From Streptomyces sp. SID3212 (GTDB lineage Bacteria > Actinomycetota > Actinomycetes > Streptomycetales > Streptomycetaceae), in contig NZ_WWJY01001138.1 in NCBI RefSeq assembly GCF_009865405.1, forward strand, positions 1 to 44,278: a DNA stretch of 44,278 nucleotides, read 5' to 3'. Positions 35,584 to 44,132 of this stretch are shown piece by piece (within the stretch, counting starts at the first letter, position 1; every line of letters begins with the position of its first letter). A program made the position numbers and the translations under genes. The notes below the pieces were generated by a model. It was not told where the DNA came from. It saw only the letters and a list, made by a program, of their open reading frames with translations, and searched no databases.

Positions 35584-35872
35584 GTGAAGGGGTGCTCCCG
35601 ATGTGGGGAGCACCTACCTCGTGGGGCGTTCGGACCGTGTCGGCGCGGCGGTGGTGACGGCCCGTCCGATCCGCGAAGCCGCTCCGGCAGTTCATGTGGA
35701 TCACCGTCACGAGACGGGTAGGGTCCGTGGCGTACTGTGCTTCAACTGCAATTCGGCCATCGGTAAGTTGGGAGACGATCCCGACACCTTGCGTCGCGCC
35801 ATCGCTTATCTGGAGGGAAACGCGTGGAAGCCAACACTCGTAGCACCGGGCGTCTACCAGCTGCCTTCCTGA
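35584..35872 (+). pseudogene. Remnant of an endonuclease VII-type HNH gene (internal deletion and frameshift)
   Basis: Two pieces of one gene lie in different frames. From GTG 35584, frame 1 encodes KGCSRCGEHLPRGAF, the N-terminal zinc ribbon typical of recombination endonuclease VII-like proteins. From about 35660, frame 2 encodes APAVHVDHRHETGRVRGVLC and FNCNSAIG, the second half of the HNH/beta-beta-alpha nuclease core, running to the stop at 35872. The middle (the usual C-x2-C pair before the catalytic VDH and a linker, perhaps 80 residues) is missing. The last 49 bp overlap the start of prcB, so this end may be retained because prcB needs it. A short protein from GTG 35603 remains possible but would lack half the metal ligands. 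Confidence 0.7.
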
Positions 35873-36669
35873 CGCCCGGGTCGTCCTCGTTCATGGATTT
35901 CCTGTCGGCGCAGTCGCCGGACATGCTGCCGGGCAAGCGGTCGCTGCCGCCTCTCCAGGGTGCGATCGAGGCGCCGCACGGCACGACGATCGTCGCGGTG
36001 ACGTTTCCCGGTGGTGTGGTGCTGGCCGGTGACCGGCGGGCGACCATGGGGAACATGATCGCGCAGCGCGACATCGAGAAGGTCTTCCCGGCCGACGAGT
36101 ACTCGGCCGTGGGCATCGCGGGCACGGCGGGTCTGGCCGTGGAGATGGTGAAGCTCTTCCAGCTGGAGCTGGAGCACTTCGAGAAGGTCGAAGGGGCCAC
36201 GCTCTCCCTGGAGGGCAAGGCCAACCGGCTCTCCACGATGATCCGCAGCAACCTGGCGATGGCCATGCAGGGCCTGGCCGTCGTCCCGCTCTTCGCCGGC
36301 TACGACGTGGACCGCGGCAAGGGCCGCATCTTCTCGTACGACGTGACGGGCGGCCGCTCCGAGGAGACGGGGTACGCGTCCACCGGGTCCGGTTCCATCT
36401 TCGCCCGGGGCGCGATGAAGAAGCTCTACCACGACGAGCTGACGGAGCAGCAGGCCACGACGCTGGTGATCCAGGCGCTGTACGACGCGGCGGACGACGA
36501 CTCGGCGACGGGCGGCCCGGACGTGGCCCGCCGGATCTACCCGATCGTCACGGTGATCACGGAGGACGGTTTCCGGCGGCTGAACGACGCGGATTCCGCC
36601 GAGATCGCCCGCTCGATCCTGGAGCGGCGCCTGCAACAGCCCGACGGTCCGCGCGCCGCGCTGCTCTGA
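35824..36669 (+). CDS. prcB: 20S proteasome beta subunit PrcB
   Basis: A 281-residue catalytic subunit of the proteasome core. A 53-residue propeptide is removed autocatalytically at G53-T54 ([14 protein letters not shown]), making T54 the N-terminal nucleophile. Other family residues follow in [14 protein letters not shown], including the active-site Asp and the basic pair, and [14 protein letters not shown] contains the conserved GSG near the active site. The GTG start ([15 protein letters not shown]) lies inside the 3' end of the endonuclease VII remnant. prcA follows after 53 bp. The length and propeptide agree with other Streptomyces PrcB proteins. Confidence 0.96.
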   Translation: MEANTRSTGRLPAAFLTPGSSSFMDFLSAQSPDMLPGKRSLPPLQGAIEAPHGTTIVAVTFPGGVVLAGDRRATMGNMIAQRDIEKVFPADEYSAVGIAGTAGLAVEMVKLFQLELEHFEKVEGATLSLEGKANRLSTMIRSNLAMAMQGLAVVPLFAGYDVDRGKGRIFSYDVTGGRSEETGYASTGSGSIFARGAMKKLYHDELTEQQATTLVIQALYDAADDDSATGGPDVARRIYPIVTVITEDGFRRLNDADSAEIARSILERRLQQPDGPRAALL

Positions 36670-36722
36670 CCGCCACCCCTCTTCTGAACACCATGCCACT
36701 GACAGAAAGGGACGGATAGCCG

Positions 36723-37535
36723 GTGTCGACGCCGTTCTATGTCTCACCCCAGCAGGCGATGGCCGACCGGGCGGAATACGCCAGGAAGGGCATCGCCCGC
36801 GGTCGCAGTCTGGTTGTGCTCCAGTACGCCGACGGCATCGTCTTCGTCGGCGAGAACCCGTCCCGGGCGCTGCACAAGTTCAGCGAGATCTACGACCGGA
36901 TCGGCTTCGCGGCCGCCGGCAAGTACAACGAGTACGAGAACCTGCGGATCGGTGGTGTGCGCTACGCGGATCTGCGCGGGTACACCTACGACCGCGACGA
37001 CGTGACGGCCCGTGGGCTCGCCAACGTATACGCGCAGACGCTGGGCACGATCTTCTCCAGTGCCGGTGAGAAGCCGTACGAGGTGGAGCTGGTGGTGGCC
37101 GAGGTGGGGTCCACGCCGGACGGTGACCAGATCTACCGGCTTCCGCACGACGGTTCGATCGTGGACGAGCACGGCTCGGTCGCGGTGGGCGGGAACGCGG
37201 AGCAGATCAGTACGTTCCTGGACCAGCAGCACCGTGAGGGCATGTCCCTCGCGGAGGCGTTGAAGCTGGCGGTGCAGGCGCTGTCGCGGGACACCAACGG
37301 TGGTGAGCGGGAGATTCCGGCCGAGCGGCTGGAGGTGGCGGTCCTGGACCGTGAGCGTCCGCAGGCGCGGAAGTTCAAGCGGGTGGTGGGCCGTCAGCTG
37401 GCGCGTCTGCTGGAGGCGGACGGTGCGGCGTCGACCCCGACGGACGCGCCGTCGGACACGGAGGACGCGGAGCCCGGCTCCGGATCCGACTCCGGTACCG
37501 GTTCGGGCGGGACGTCGGCCGACTCCGACAAGTAG
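36723..37535 (+). CDS. prcA: 20S proteasome alpha subunit PrcA
   Basis: A 270-residue structural subunit forming the outer rings that gate the proteasome and bind Mpa. The N-terminal gate and helix [26 protein letters not shown], the strand [38 protein letters not shown], and TYAQTLG-like [12 protein letters not shown] are typical. No nucleophile threonine is expected or seen. Residues 235-270 form an Asp/Ser/Gly/Thr-rich disordered tail, which is common in actinobacteria and variable in sequence. The GTG start is preceded by AAAGGGACGG. A divergent lacI-MFS pair follows, so prcA closes the pup-prcBA block. Confidence 0.95.
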   Translation: MSTPFYVSPQQAMADRAEYARKGIARGRSLVVLQYADGIVFVGENPSRALHKFSEIYDRIGFAAAGKYNEYENLRIGGVRYADLRGYTYDRDDVTARGLANVYAQTLGTIFSSAGEKPYEVELVVAEVGSTPDGDQIYRLPHDGSIVDEHGSVAVGGNAEQISTFLDQQHREGMSLAEALKLAVQALSRDTNGGEREIPAERLEVAVLDRERPQARKFKRVVGRQLARLLEADGAASTPTDAPSDTEDAEPGSGSDSGTGSGGTSADSDK

Positions 37536-37592
37536 GTCAAGTAGGTGAAGTAGCGCGCGGGGCGCTGTGGGTCCCGTACGTACCGGACGGCT

Positions 37593-38648
37593 TTACGCGC
37601 CGGGCAGGCCGAGCACGGGCCTGCCCGGCGTTGTGCTGTCCGGTGCGGGTGCGGTGGAGCCTCGTACCACGAGGGACACGGGGAGGTCGCCCGGCTCGGG
37701 CCGGCGCCCTTCGAGGACGGCGAGGAGCGCCGTCATACCGCGTTCGCCCACCTGTTCGGCGGGCAGGCGGACGGTGGTGAGTTCCGGTTCGACGGCGGTG
37801 GCCAGCGCCAGGTCGTCGAAGCCGGTGACGGACACGTCGTGGGGGACGCGCAGGCCGAGGTGGCGTACGGCTTTGCAGGCGCCGGCGGCGAAGATGTCGC
37901 CGTCGCAGACGACGGCGGTGGGCCGGGGGCCGGGGCCGGTGAGGGCGCGCAGGGTGGCTTCTTTGGCGGCGCCGATGTCGAAGGGCGCGGTCACGGTGGT
38001 GACGCTCGCGTCGGGGACGTCCCGTACGGCGTCGGCGAGGGCTCCGGCGCGGACCCCGAAGGTCCAGGAGTCGACGGCGGACGCGAGGTGGACGAGGCGG
38101 CGGTGGCCGAGGCCGAGGAGGTGGCCGGTGACCTGGCGGAAGCCGTCGGCGATGTCGAGGTTGACCTGGGCGGCGGCTCCGGGGGCGGCGGGGTCGCTGT
38201 CGAGCATGACGAGGGGGAGTCCGGTGTCGCGGATCGCGGCGAGGGCGTCGGTGGCCATGGAGGAGGCGATGACGCCGTCGAGTGCGGTGCGGGCGGAGCC
38301 GAAGGGGTCCCTGGCGGGTCCGATGCCGGCGGGTGAGGGGTAGATGACGACGCCGAAGCCGTGTTCGGCGGCGACGGCGGCGGCGCCGGTGTAGACGCGG
38401 GCGAAGAATTCGTTGGTGAGGGCGGGGACGACGAGCAGGGCGGTCCTGGTGCGGCCGAGGCGCAGGCTGCGGGCGGCGAGGTTGGGGGTGTAGCCGAGGG
38501 TCCGTGCGGTCTCGCGCACCTGCGCGGCGGTGGGTTCGGAGACCCGGCCGCGCCACTTGTCGCCGAGGACGAGCGACACCGTGGCCTGGGAGACGCCGGC
38601 GGCGCGGGCCACGTCCCGGCTGGTGGGCCGCGGGGGGTGTGCTGTCAT
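37593..38648 (-). CDS. LacI-family transcriptional regulator
   Basis: A 351-residue LacI/PurR-type repressor. The helix-turn-helix and hinge are at residues 5-60 (TSRDVARAAGVSQATVSLVLGDKWRG, then [13 protein letters not shown]). A type-1 periplasmic-binding-like effector domain follows (TALLVVPALTNEFFARVYTGA, VSVTGFDDLALATAVEPELTTVRLP). ATG 38648 is preferred over an in-frame GTG at 38690 because it gives the usual distance to the HTH. The gene is divergent from an MFS transporter gene, with a 28-bp palindrome at 38693-38720 between them, so it probably represses that transporter and itself. The effector is unknown. The extreme 3' end of the gene contains an inverted repeat. Confidence 0.92.
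   Translation of the reverse strand: MTAHPPRPTSRDVARAAGVSQATVSLVLGDKWRGRVSEPTAAQVRETARTLGYTPNLAARSLRLGRTRTALLVVPALTNEFFARVYTGAAAVAAEHGFGVVIYPSPAGIGPARDPFGSARTALDGVIASSMATDALAAIRDTGLPLVMLDSDPAAPGAAAQVNLDIADGFRQVTGHLLGLGHRRLVHLASAVDSWTFGVRAGALADAVRDVPDASVTTVTAPFDIGAAKEATLRALTGPGPRPTAVVCDGDIFAAGACKAVRHLGLRVPHDVSVTGFDDLALATAVEPELTTVRLPAEQVGERGMTALLAVLEGRRPEPGDLPVSLVVRGSTAPAPDSTTPGRPVLGLPGA
37598..37630. terminator. Hairpin within the 3' end of the lacI-type gene
   Basis: Perfect 13-bp arms (37598-37610 with 37618-37630) and a 7-nt loop lie inside the last 13 codons of the reverse-strand regulator gene. It may end prcA transcription coming from the left. Confidence 0.5.
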
Positions 38649-38692
38649 GGCTGCCGATCTCGGTGGTGTGGACCTGCGGACTGCGCTCATGG

Positions 38693-38720
38693 TACGTATG
38701 ACGTCCGCACGTTATACGTA
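38693..38720. promoter_or_regulatory. 28-bp palindromic operator between lacI-type and MFS genes
   Basis: The left half TACGTATGACGTCC and right half GCACGTTATACGTA are reverse complements at 12 of 14 positions. The site is 45 bp before the regulator start and 53 bp before the transporter start. It includes a TTATAC -10-like sequence, so a bound repressor would shut both genes. Confidence 0.75.
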
Positions 38721-38773
38721 AAACTCGGCACGCCGGAAGGGATCCGGCCACGCCGGGCACGAGGGGACGGACC

Positions 38774-40033
38774 ATGGCCGCGGGGTACGCAGACATACTC
38801 AGGGCGCCGCACGCGGCGCGCCTGCTCACGGGCACGCTGGTGGGACGGCTGCCGAACGCCACGGCCCCCATCGCCATCGTCCTGCTGGTGCGCGCGGCGG
38901 GCGGGAGCTACAGCCTGGCCGGCGGGCTCGCGGCGGTGTACGGCATCGCCAACGCGGTCGGCCAGCCGCTGCTGGGGCGAGCGGTGGACCTGTACGGCCA
39001 GCCGCGCGTCCAGCTGCCCGCCGCCGTGGTCTCGGCGCTGGGCGCGGTCCTGCTGGTGACTGCGGGCATCGGGTCGCTGCCGGTCGCGTACGCGGCCGTG
39101 GTGGTGGCGGGTCTGGCCACGCCGCCGCTGGAGGGCGGCCTGCGGGCCCTGTGGCCCCGGGTCCTGGGCGCCGAGGAGCGGGTGCACCGGGCGTACGCGA
39201 TGGACGCGGTGGCGCAGGAGGTGATGTTCACGGTCGGTCCGCTGCTCGTGACGCTGCTGGTCTCGCTGTGGTCGCCGGGCGCCGCCCTGCTGGTCCTGAA
39301 CGCGGTCGGGGTGCTCGGGGCGCTGTCGGTGGTGCTGTCGGAGCCGTCGCGCGCCTGGCGTTCGGCGCCCCGGGAGGCGCACTGGCTGGGCGCGCTGCGC
39401 TCGCCGGGGCTGCTGGCGCTGCTGGGCGCGTTCCTGTTCGTGGGCATCGCGCTGGGGTCGATCACGGTCGCGGGGGTGGCGTACGCGGACGACCACGGCC
39501 GGGAGGCGGTGTACACGTGGCTGATGGCCGCGCTGGGCCTGGGGGCGCTGGTGGGCGGCTCGGTGTACGGGGCGCGGGAGTGGACGGGGGCGCCCGAGCG
39601 GCGGCTGCGGGTGATCGTGGCGCTGCTGGCACTCGGCTATCTGCCGCTGATCCTCACCCCCGGTGTCCTGGCGATGACGGCGTTCGCCGCGGTCGCCGGG
39701 GTGTTCCTGGCGCCGGCCATCGCGTGCGCGTTCCTGGTGGTGGACCGGCACGCTCCGCGGGGCACGGTCACGGAGGCGTTCTCGTGGCTCGTGACGACCT
39801 TCGGGGTGGGCGCGTCCCTGGGAACGGCCGTCGCGGGCCCGGTGGTGGAGCTGGCCGGGACGTCGGCGAGTTTCGCCGTGGCGGGGGCGGGCGGGACGGT
39901 CGCGCTGCTGGTCCTGCTGGCCACTCAGCGGGTGCTCTCGGCTCCTCTCCGTCCTTCGAATGCCGTACCTCTGATCGAAAATGATCGAAGCGGGGCGGCC
40001 GAACCCGGTTTGGGCTCAGGCCATCAGGCGTAA
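38774..40033 (+). CDS. MFS transporter
   Basis: A 419-residue membrane protein with about 12 hydrophobic segments, characteristic of major facilitator exporters. The segment between helices 2 and 3 carries GQPLLGRAVDLYGQPR, the MFS motif A-like loop. A second, degenerate symmetry copy lies after residue 210. GAGGGG lies 8 bp before the ATG. Its substrate is unknown; the neighbouring LacI-type regulator suggests a sugar or nucleoside-like inducer. With that regulator it splits the proteasome locus between prcA and pafA. It ends 9 bp before the pafA start, so the pafA promoter lies within its last codons. Confidence 0.9.
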   Translation: MAAGYADILRAPHAARLLTGTLVGRLPNATAPIAIVLLVRAAGGSYSLAGGLAAVYGIANAVGQPLLGRAVDLYGQPRVQLPAAVVSALGAVLLVTAGIGSLPVAYAAVVVAGLATPPLEGGLRALWPRVLGAEERVHRAYAMDAVAQEVMFTVGPLLVTLLVSLWSPGAALLVLNAVGVLGALSVVLSEPSRAWRSAPREAHWLGALRSPGLLALLGAFLFVGIALGSITVAGVAYADDHGREAVYTWLMAALGLGALVGGSVYGAREWTGAPERRLRVIVALLALGYLPLILTPGVLAMTAFAAVAGVFLAPAIACAFLVVDRHAPRGTVTEAFSWLVTTFGVGASLGTAVAGPVVELAGTSASFAVAGAGGTVALLVLLATQRVLSAPLRPSNAVPLIENDRSGAAEPGLGSGHQA

Positions 40034-40036
40034 TGT
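40031..40036 (+). promoter_or_regulatory. Candidate -10 element of a leaderless pafA promoter
   Basis: TAATGT overlaps the stop codon of the MFS gene and ends 6 bp before the pafA ATG. No ribosome-binding site separates them. Two TGATCGAA direct repeats 10 bp apart lie upstream (39972-39979 and 39982-39989). Confidence 0.5.
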
Positions 40037-40042
40037 TCAGAC

Positions 40043-41404
40043 ATGGACCGCCGCATTTTCGGGCTGGAGAACGAGTACGGCGTCACGTGCACGTTCAGGG
40101 GACAGCGCCGACTGTCACCTGACGAAGTGGCGCGCTACCTCTTCCGCCGTGTTGTCTCATGGGGCCGCAGCAGCAATGTCTTTCTGCGGAACGGCGCCCG
40201 CCTCTACCTCGATGTCGGTTCGCATCCGGAATACGCCACTCCCGAATGCGACAACGTGACCGAGCTGGTCACCCACGACAAGGCCGGCGAGCGCATTCTC
40301 GAAGGCCTGCTCGTCGACGCCGAACGCCGCCTGCACGAGGAGGGAATCGCGGGCGACGTCTATCTCTTCAAGAACAACACCGACTCGGCGGGAAACTCGT
40401 ACGGGTGCCACGAGAACTACCTCGTCGCCCGGCACGGAGAGTTCTCCCGGCTCGCGGACATTCTCATTCCCTTCCTCGTCACCCGCCAGCTCCTCTGCGG
40501 CGCCGGCAAGGTGCTCCAGACGCCGCGCGGGGCGGTCTACTGCGTCAGTCAGCGCGCCGAGCACATCTGGGAGGGGGTCAGCTCCGCGACGACCCGCTCC
40601 CGGCCGATCATCAACACCCGTGACGAGCCGCACGCGGACGCGGAGCGCTACCGCCGTCTGCATGTGATCGTCGGCGACTCGAACATGTCCGAGACGACCA
40701 TGCTGCTCAAGGTCGGGGCCACCGACCTCGTGCTGCGCATGATCGAGGCGGGCACGGTGATGCGCGACCTGACCCTGGAGAACCCGATCCGGGCGATCCG
40801 CGAGGTCAGCCACGACATCACGGGCCAACGCAAGGTGCGCCTGGCGAGCGGCCGGGAGGCCTCCGCCATCGAGGTCCAGCGGGAGTACTACGAGAAGGCC
40901 GTGGACTTCGTGGACCGCCGGGGCATCCGCACCGGTGTGGTCGCGCAGGTCCTGGAGCTGTGGGGCCGGACGCTGGACGCGATCGAGGCGGAGGACCTCG
41001 ACCGTATCGGCACGGAGATCGACTGGGTCATGAAGTACAAGCTCATCGAGCGCTACCGCGCCAAGCACAACATGACCATGTCCAATCCGCGGGTCGCGCA
41101 GATAGACCTCGCCTACCACGACATCCACCGTCGCCGGGGTCTCTACTACCTCCTGGAGAAGCGCGGGCAGGCCGCCAGGATCTGCAACGACATGAAGATC
41201 TTCGAGGGCAAGTCCGTGCCCCCGCAGACCACCAGGGCCCGGTTGCGCGGCGACTTCATCCGCCGGGCGCAGGAGCAGCGGCGGGACTTCACCGTCGACT
41301 GGGTCCATCTCAAGCTCAACGACCAGGCGCAGCGCACGGTGCTGTGCAAGGACCCCTTCCGGTCGGTGGACGACCGGGTGGAGAAGCTCATCGCGGGGAT
41401 GTGA
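40043..41404 (+). CDS. pafA: Pup-protein ligase PafA
   Basis: A 453-residue ligase that uses ATP to form an isopeptide bond between the C-terminal Glu of Pup and substrate lysines. It shares the glutamine-synthetase-like fold with Dop. Conserved elements are the [14 protein letters not shown]-terminus (metal-binding E9), catalytic D57 in [48 protein letters not shown] and the C-terminal domain ending [10 protein letters not shown]. It lacks the Dop loop. No Shine-Dalgarno sequence is visible; transcription probably begins at the start codon. A strong terminator follows at 41450-41486. Confidence 0.96.
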   Translation: MDRRIFGLENEYGVTCTFRGQRRLSPDEVARYLFRRVVSWGRSSNVFLRNGARLYLDVGSHPEYATPECDNVTELVTHDKAGERILEGLLVDAERRLHEEGIAGDVYLFKNNTDSAGNSYGCHENYLVARHGEFSRLADILIPFLVTRQLLCGAGKVLQTPRGAVYCVSQRAEHIWEGVSSATTRSRPIINTRDEPHADAERYRRLHVIVGDSNMSETTMLLKVGATDLVLRMIEAGTVMRDLTLENPIRAIREVSHDITGQRKVRLASGREASAIEVQREYYEKAVDFVDRRGIRTGVVAQVLELWGRTLDAIEAEDLDRIGTEIDWVMKYKLIERYRAKHNMTMSNPRVAQIDLAYHDIHRRRGLYYLLEKRGQAARICNDMKIFEGKSVPPQTTRARLRGDFIRRAQEQRRDFTVDWVHLKLNDQAQRTVLCKDPFRSVDDRVEKLIAGM

Positions 41405-41449
41405 TCCCCGCCCGTACGGGTGTCCGCCGGGGCACTCGTCACGGGTACG

Positions 41450-41486
41450 GCGGCACGCCAGGACCCCCGTGGTCCTGGCGTGCCGC
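41450..41486 (+). terminator. Terminator hairpin after pafA
   Basis: A perfect 16-bp stem (41450-41465 with 41471-41486) and a 5-nt loop lie between pafA and the FKBP lipoprotein gene. Confidence 0.9.
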
Positions 41487-41509
41487 TGTGTCGGGCGTGC
41501 CGGATGAGG

Positions 41510-41537
41510 TTGATAGCAAAGGCACAAGCCGTAGAGT
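41510..41537 (+). promoter_or_regulatory. Candidate promoter of the FKBP lipoprotein gene
   Basis: TTGATA (41510-41515), a 16-bp spacer and TAGAGT (41532-41537) form the best -35/-10 pair seen in the window. It sits just after the pafA terminator, 40 bp before the ATG at 41578. Confidence 0.55.
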
Positions 41538-41577
41538 GGCGGGCGTTGCCCTCACCCCCCTAGCCCGAGTTGGACTC

Positions 41578-42597
41578 ATGAACCACACGAAGAACAAGCG
41601 CCGTCTCGCTGTGGCACTGGCCGTGCCCGCCCTGCTGCTGTCCGCCGTGGCGTGCGGTTCGGACGACAAGAGCGGTGGTGGCGGTGACGACGAGGGCGGG
41701 TCGAAGCCCGTGGTCAAGGTGGAGGGGGCGTTCGGCGCCCAGCCGAAGATCACGACTCCGAAGGACGCCAAGCCCTCGGACAAGCTGATCGCCACGACGG
41801 TCATCCAGGGCAAGGGCGCGAAGGTCACGAAGGACAACTTCGTCCGCCTGGACTTCGAGGGCCAGACGATGAAGGACGGCCAGAGCCTCGGCGGCAGCTG
41901 GTCCGCGGCGGCGCAGGCCCAGACGAAGGGGCCGCGCCCCCAGCTGGTGTCGCAGCTGAACGAGCTGGGCATCCAGCAGAGCAGCCAGCGGATCCCCGCC
42001 AAGGTCCTGGAAGCGGTCATCGGCCAGAAGACCGGCAGCCGCGTCGAGGTGGAGGGGACGGCCCAGGCGCTCATCGGCGCCGGCCTCAACCCGGAGTCGG
42101 GCATCAAGGCGACCGACGGCCTGGTGTGGGTCGTGGACGTGGTGAACGCCGCGTCGGTGGACGCGAAGGCCGAGGTCAAGGGCGACCAGGCCGCTCCGGA
42201 CGCGGGTCTTCCCACGGTGAAGGCCCCGTCCCGGAAGGCCGCGGAGATCACCGTCCCCAAGGGTGAGAAGGCCCCCAAGGAGCTGGAGCAGCAGATCCTC
42301 ATCAAGGGGACGGGTCCGGAGGTCAAGGCGGGCGAGGGCCTGATCGGGCAGTACACCGGGGTGAAGTGGGAGGACGGCAAGAAGTTCGACTCGTCCTGGG
42401 ACCACGGCGGCGCCATCGGCTTCCAGATCGGTACGGGCTCGGTGGTGGCGGGCTGGGACAAGGGCCTCACCGGCAAGCACGTCGGTGACCGGGTCGAGCT
42501 GGTGATCCCCCCGAAGGACGGCTACGGCGCCGTGGACGGCAACGAGCTCCAGAAGAACACGCTCGTCTTCGTGGTCGACATCATCGGCAAGGTCTGA
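41578..42597 (+). CDS. FKBP-type peptidyl-prolyl isomerase lipoprotein, two FKBP domains
   Basis: A 339-residue predicted lipoprotein. The N-terminal signal ends at LLLSAVAC with C26 as the likely lipidated residue, then a Gly/Asp/Ser linker. Two FKBP modules follow. The first (about residues 60-195) is degenerate, with few of the aromatic pocket residues. The second (about 225-339) is canonical: GQYTGVKWEDGKKFDSSWD, GTGSVVAGWDKGLTGKHVGDRVELVIPP and DGYG. It would assist folding of exported proteins at the outer face of the membrane. ATG 41578 has no strong ribosome-binding site but gives the correct signal peptide. A cytoplasmic FKBP gene follows after 53 bp. Confidence 0.9.
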   Translation: MNHTKNKRRLAVALAVPALLLSAVACGSDDKSGGGGDDEGGSKPVVKVEGAFGAQPKITTPKDAKPSDKLIATTVIQGKGAKVTKDNFVRLDFEGQTMKDGQSLGGSWSAAAQAQTKGPRPQLVSQLNELGIQQSSQRIPAKVLEAVIGQKTGSRVEVEGTAQALIGAGLNPESGIKATDGLVWVVDVVNAASVDAKAEVKGDQAAPDAGLPTVKAPSRKAAEITVPKGEKAPKELEQQILIKGTGPEVKAGEGLIGQYTGVKWEDGKKFDSSWDHGGAIGFQIGTGSVVAGWDKGLTGKHVGDRVELVIPPKDGYGAVDGNELQKNTLVFVVDIIGKV

Positions 42598-42650
42598 CGG
42601 CCATCTGCGAGACTGGCACGGTTTGAGACTGCGTTCCTAGGAGTAATCAC

Positions 42651-43022
42651 GTGAGCATCGAGAAGCCCGAGGTCGACTTCCCGGAGGGCGAGCCGCCCAC
42701 CGAGCTGGACATCAAGGAGATCTGGGAGGGTGACGGCGAGGTCGCCAAGGCCGGTGACACCGTCTCCGTCCACTACGTGGGCGTGGCCTTCTCCACGGGC
42801 GAGGAGTTCGACTCGTCCTGGAACCGCGGTACGCCGCTGAAGTTCCAGCTCGGTGTCGGACAGGTCATCCAGGGCTGGGACCAGGGTGTGCAGGGCATGA
42901 GGGTCGGCGGACGGCGCCAGCTGATCATCCCGGCGGACCTGGCGTACGGCGACCGTGGCGCGCCCGGGGCGATCGAGCCCGGCGAGACGCTGATCTTCGT
43001 CTGCGATCTGGTCGCTGTCTGA
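42651..43022 (+). CDS. FKBP-type peptidyl-prolyl cis-trans isomerase, cytoplasmic
   Basis: A 123-residue single-domain FKBP without signal peptide. Pocket residues are complete: VHYVGVAFSTGEEFDSSWNRG, FQLGVGQVIQGWDQGVQGMRVGGRRQLIIPADLAYGDRG and the C-terminal ETLIFVCDLVAV. AGGAG lies 8 bp before the GTG start. It catalyses proline isomerisation during protein folding and would bind FK506-like macrolides. The tandem with the exported FKBP suggests one isomerase on each side of the membrane. A terminator at 43033-43077 separates it from pafB. Confidence 0.94.
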   Translation: MSIEKPEVDFPEGEPPTELDIKEIWEGDGEVAKAGDTVSVHYVGVAFSTGEEFDSSWNRGTPLKFQLGVGQVIQGWDQGVQGMRVGGRRQLIIPADLAYGDRGAPGAIEPGETLIFVCDLVAV

Positions 43023-43032
43023 TCATCACCGG

Positions 43033-43077
43033 ACACCCCGAGGGCCCGTGCCGACCGGCGCGGGCCCTCGGGCGTGT
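43033..43077 (+). terminator. Terminator hairpin between fkbp and pafB
   Basis: A perfect 12-bp core (43037-43048 with 43061-43072) extends by four more pairs past a single-base bulge. Confidence 0.8.
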
Positions 43078-43175
43078 CGCGGACACGCCCGAGCTTTGCC
43101 GCACCATCCCATGGCGGTACGGTCAACGGGCGGGCCGTGTGTGATCCCGCACGACCGAAGGGGAGCAGAGCGTCG

Positions 43176-44132
43176 ATGGCCATTGCCAAGGCCGAGCGGT
43201 TGATGAATCTGGCGCTGTGTCTGCTGGGCACCCGCCGCCCCCTCAGCAAGCGCGAACTGCGCGGCTCCATCGAGGCGTATCTGGAAGCCGGCACCGACGA
43301 CTCCTTCAACCGGATGTTCGAGCGCGACAAGGACGACCTGCGCGAGCTGGGCCTGGTCATCGAGACGGTCGAGAACCTCGACGGGGACACCGGCTATCTG
43401 GCCCGGCGGGACAGCAACCGGCTGCCGGCGATCACGCTGGACGCCGAGGAGGCCGCGGCGCTGGGCCTGGCCGCCAAGGTGTGGCAGCAGGCGCGGCTGG
43501 CCGGCGCGGCCAGCGGCGCGCTCCAGAAGCTGCGGGCCGCCGGGATGCCGGAGGCCGAGGACTCGTACGAGGCGCACCACAGCGCCCTGGAACCGCGCAT
43601 CCCCGTCCACGAGGCGGCCTTCGAGCCGCTGATGCTGGCCTGCCGTGACCGGCGGCCCGTCGTCTTCGACTACCGCAAGGGCAACGCGGCGACCGCCGGG
43701 ACGCGCCAGGTCGAGCCGTGGACGCTGGAGTGCTGGCGCGGGCACTGGTACCTGGCGGGCTGGGACCGCGACCGGGGCGCCGAGCGGGTCTTCCGACTCT
43801 CGCGGATCACCGGCCGGGTCCGCTCCCGGTCGGGGACGTTCACCGCGCCGGTGCCGGACGTGGTCACCGTACGGGAGACCGTGGAGAGCTGGGCGGGGGA
43901 GACGGCGACCCGGTCGGCGCTGATCCGGCTGCGGGCGGGCGCGGGCTACCCGCTGCGGTCGCGGGCGCTGTCGTCGCGGGAGCTGGGCGACGGCTGGGAC
44001 GAGCTGGAGATCCCGTACGGGCACGGTCTCGACGCCTGGCTGGTGGAGTTCGGCCCCGACGTGGCCGTGGTGGAGCCCGCGGACCTGCGGGCCGACGTGG
44101 TGGAGCGGCTGCGCGCCGTGGCCAAGGGCTAG
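43176..44132 (+). CDS. pafB: WYL-domain transcriptional regulator PafB
   Basis: A 318-residue regulator with an N-terminal winged HTH (residues 1-65, including NRMFERDKDDLRELGLVIE), a helical linker, and a WYL ligand-sensing domain. The WYL motif itself is at residues 191-193 (RGHWYLAGWDRD), and a C-terminal WCX extension follows. With PafC it forms the PafBC activator of the SOS-independent DNA-damage response in actinobacteria. pafC would be expected next, but the window ends 146 bp after the stop. What follows instead is a long inverted repeat beginning at the stop codon. The ATG at 43176 has GGGGAG 10 bp upstream. Confidence 0.92.
   Translation: MAIAKAERLMNLALCLLGTRRPLSKRELRGSIEAYLEAGTDDSFNRMFERDKDDLRELGLVIETVENLDGDTGYLARRDSNRLPAITLDAEEAAALGLAAKVWQQARLAGAASGALQKLRAAGMPEAEDSYEAHHSALEPRIPVHEAAFEPLMLACRDRRPVVFDYRKGNAATAGTRQVEPWTLECWRGHWYLAGWDRDRGAERVFRLSRITGRVRSRSGTFTAPVPDVVTVRETVESWAGETATRSALIRLRAGAGYPLRSRALSSRELGDGWDELEIPYGHGLDAWLVEFGPDVAVVEPADLRADVVERLRAVAKG

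Noticed and set aside
35568-35872. Sequencing error as the sole cause of the endonuclease VII frameshift
   Set aside because: A one-base error cannot explain it, because the central catalytic segment is missing as well as the frame being changed.
36697-36705. Reverse-strand CTGTCAGTG, the upstream half of a RecA-NDp motif, between prcB and prcA
   Set aside because: No TANNNT follows at the required 8-bp spacing and no reverse-strand gene starts there.
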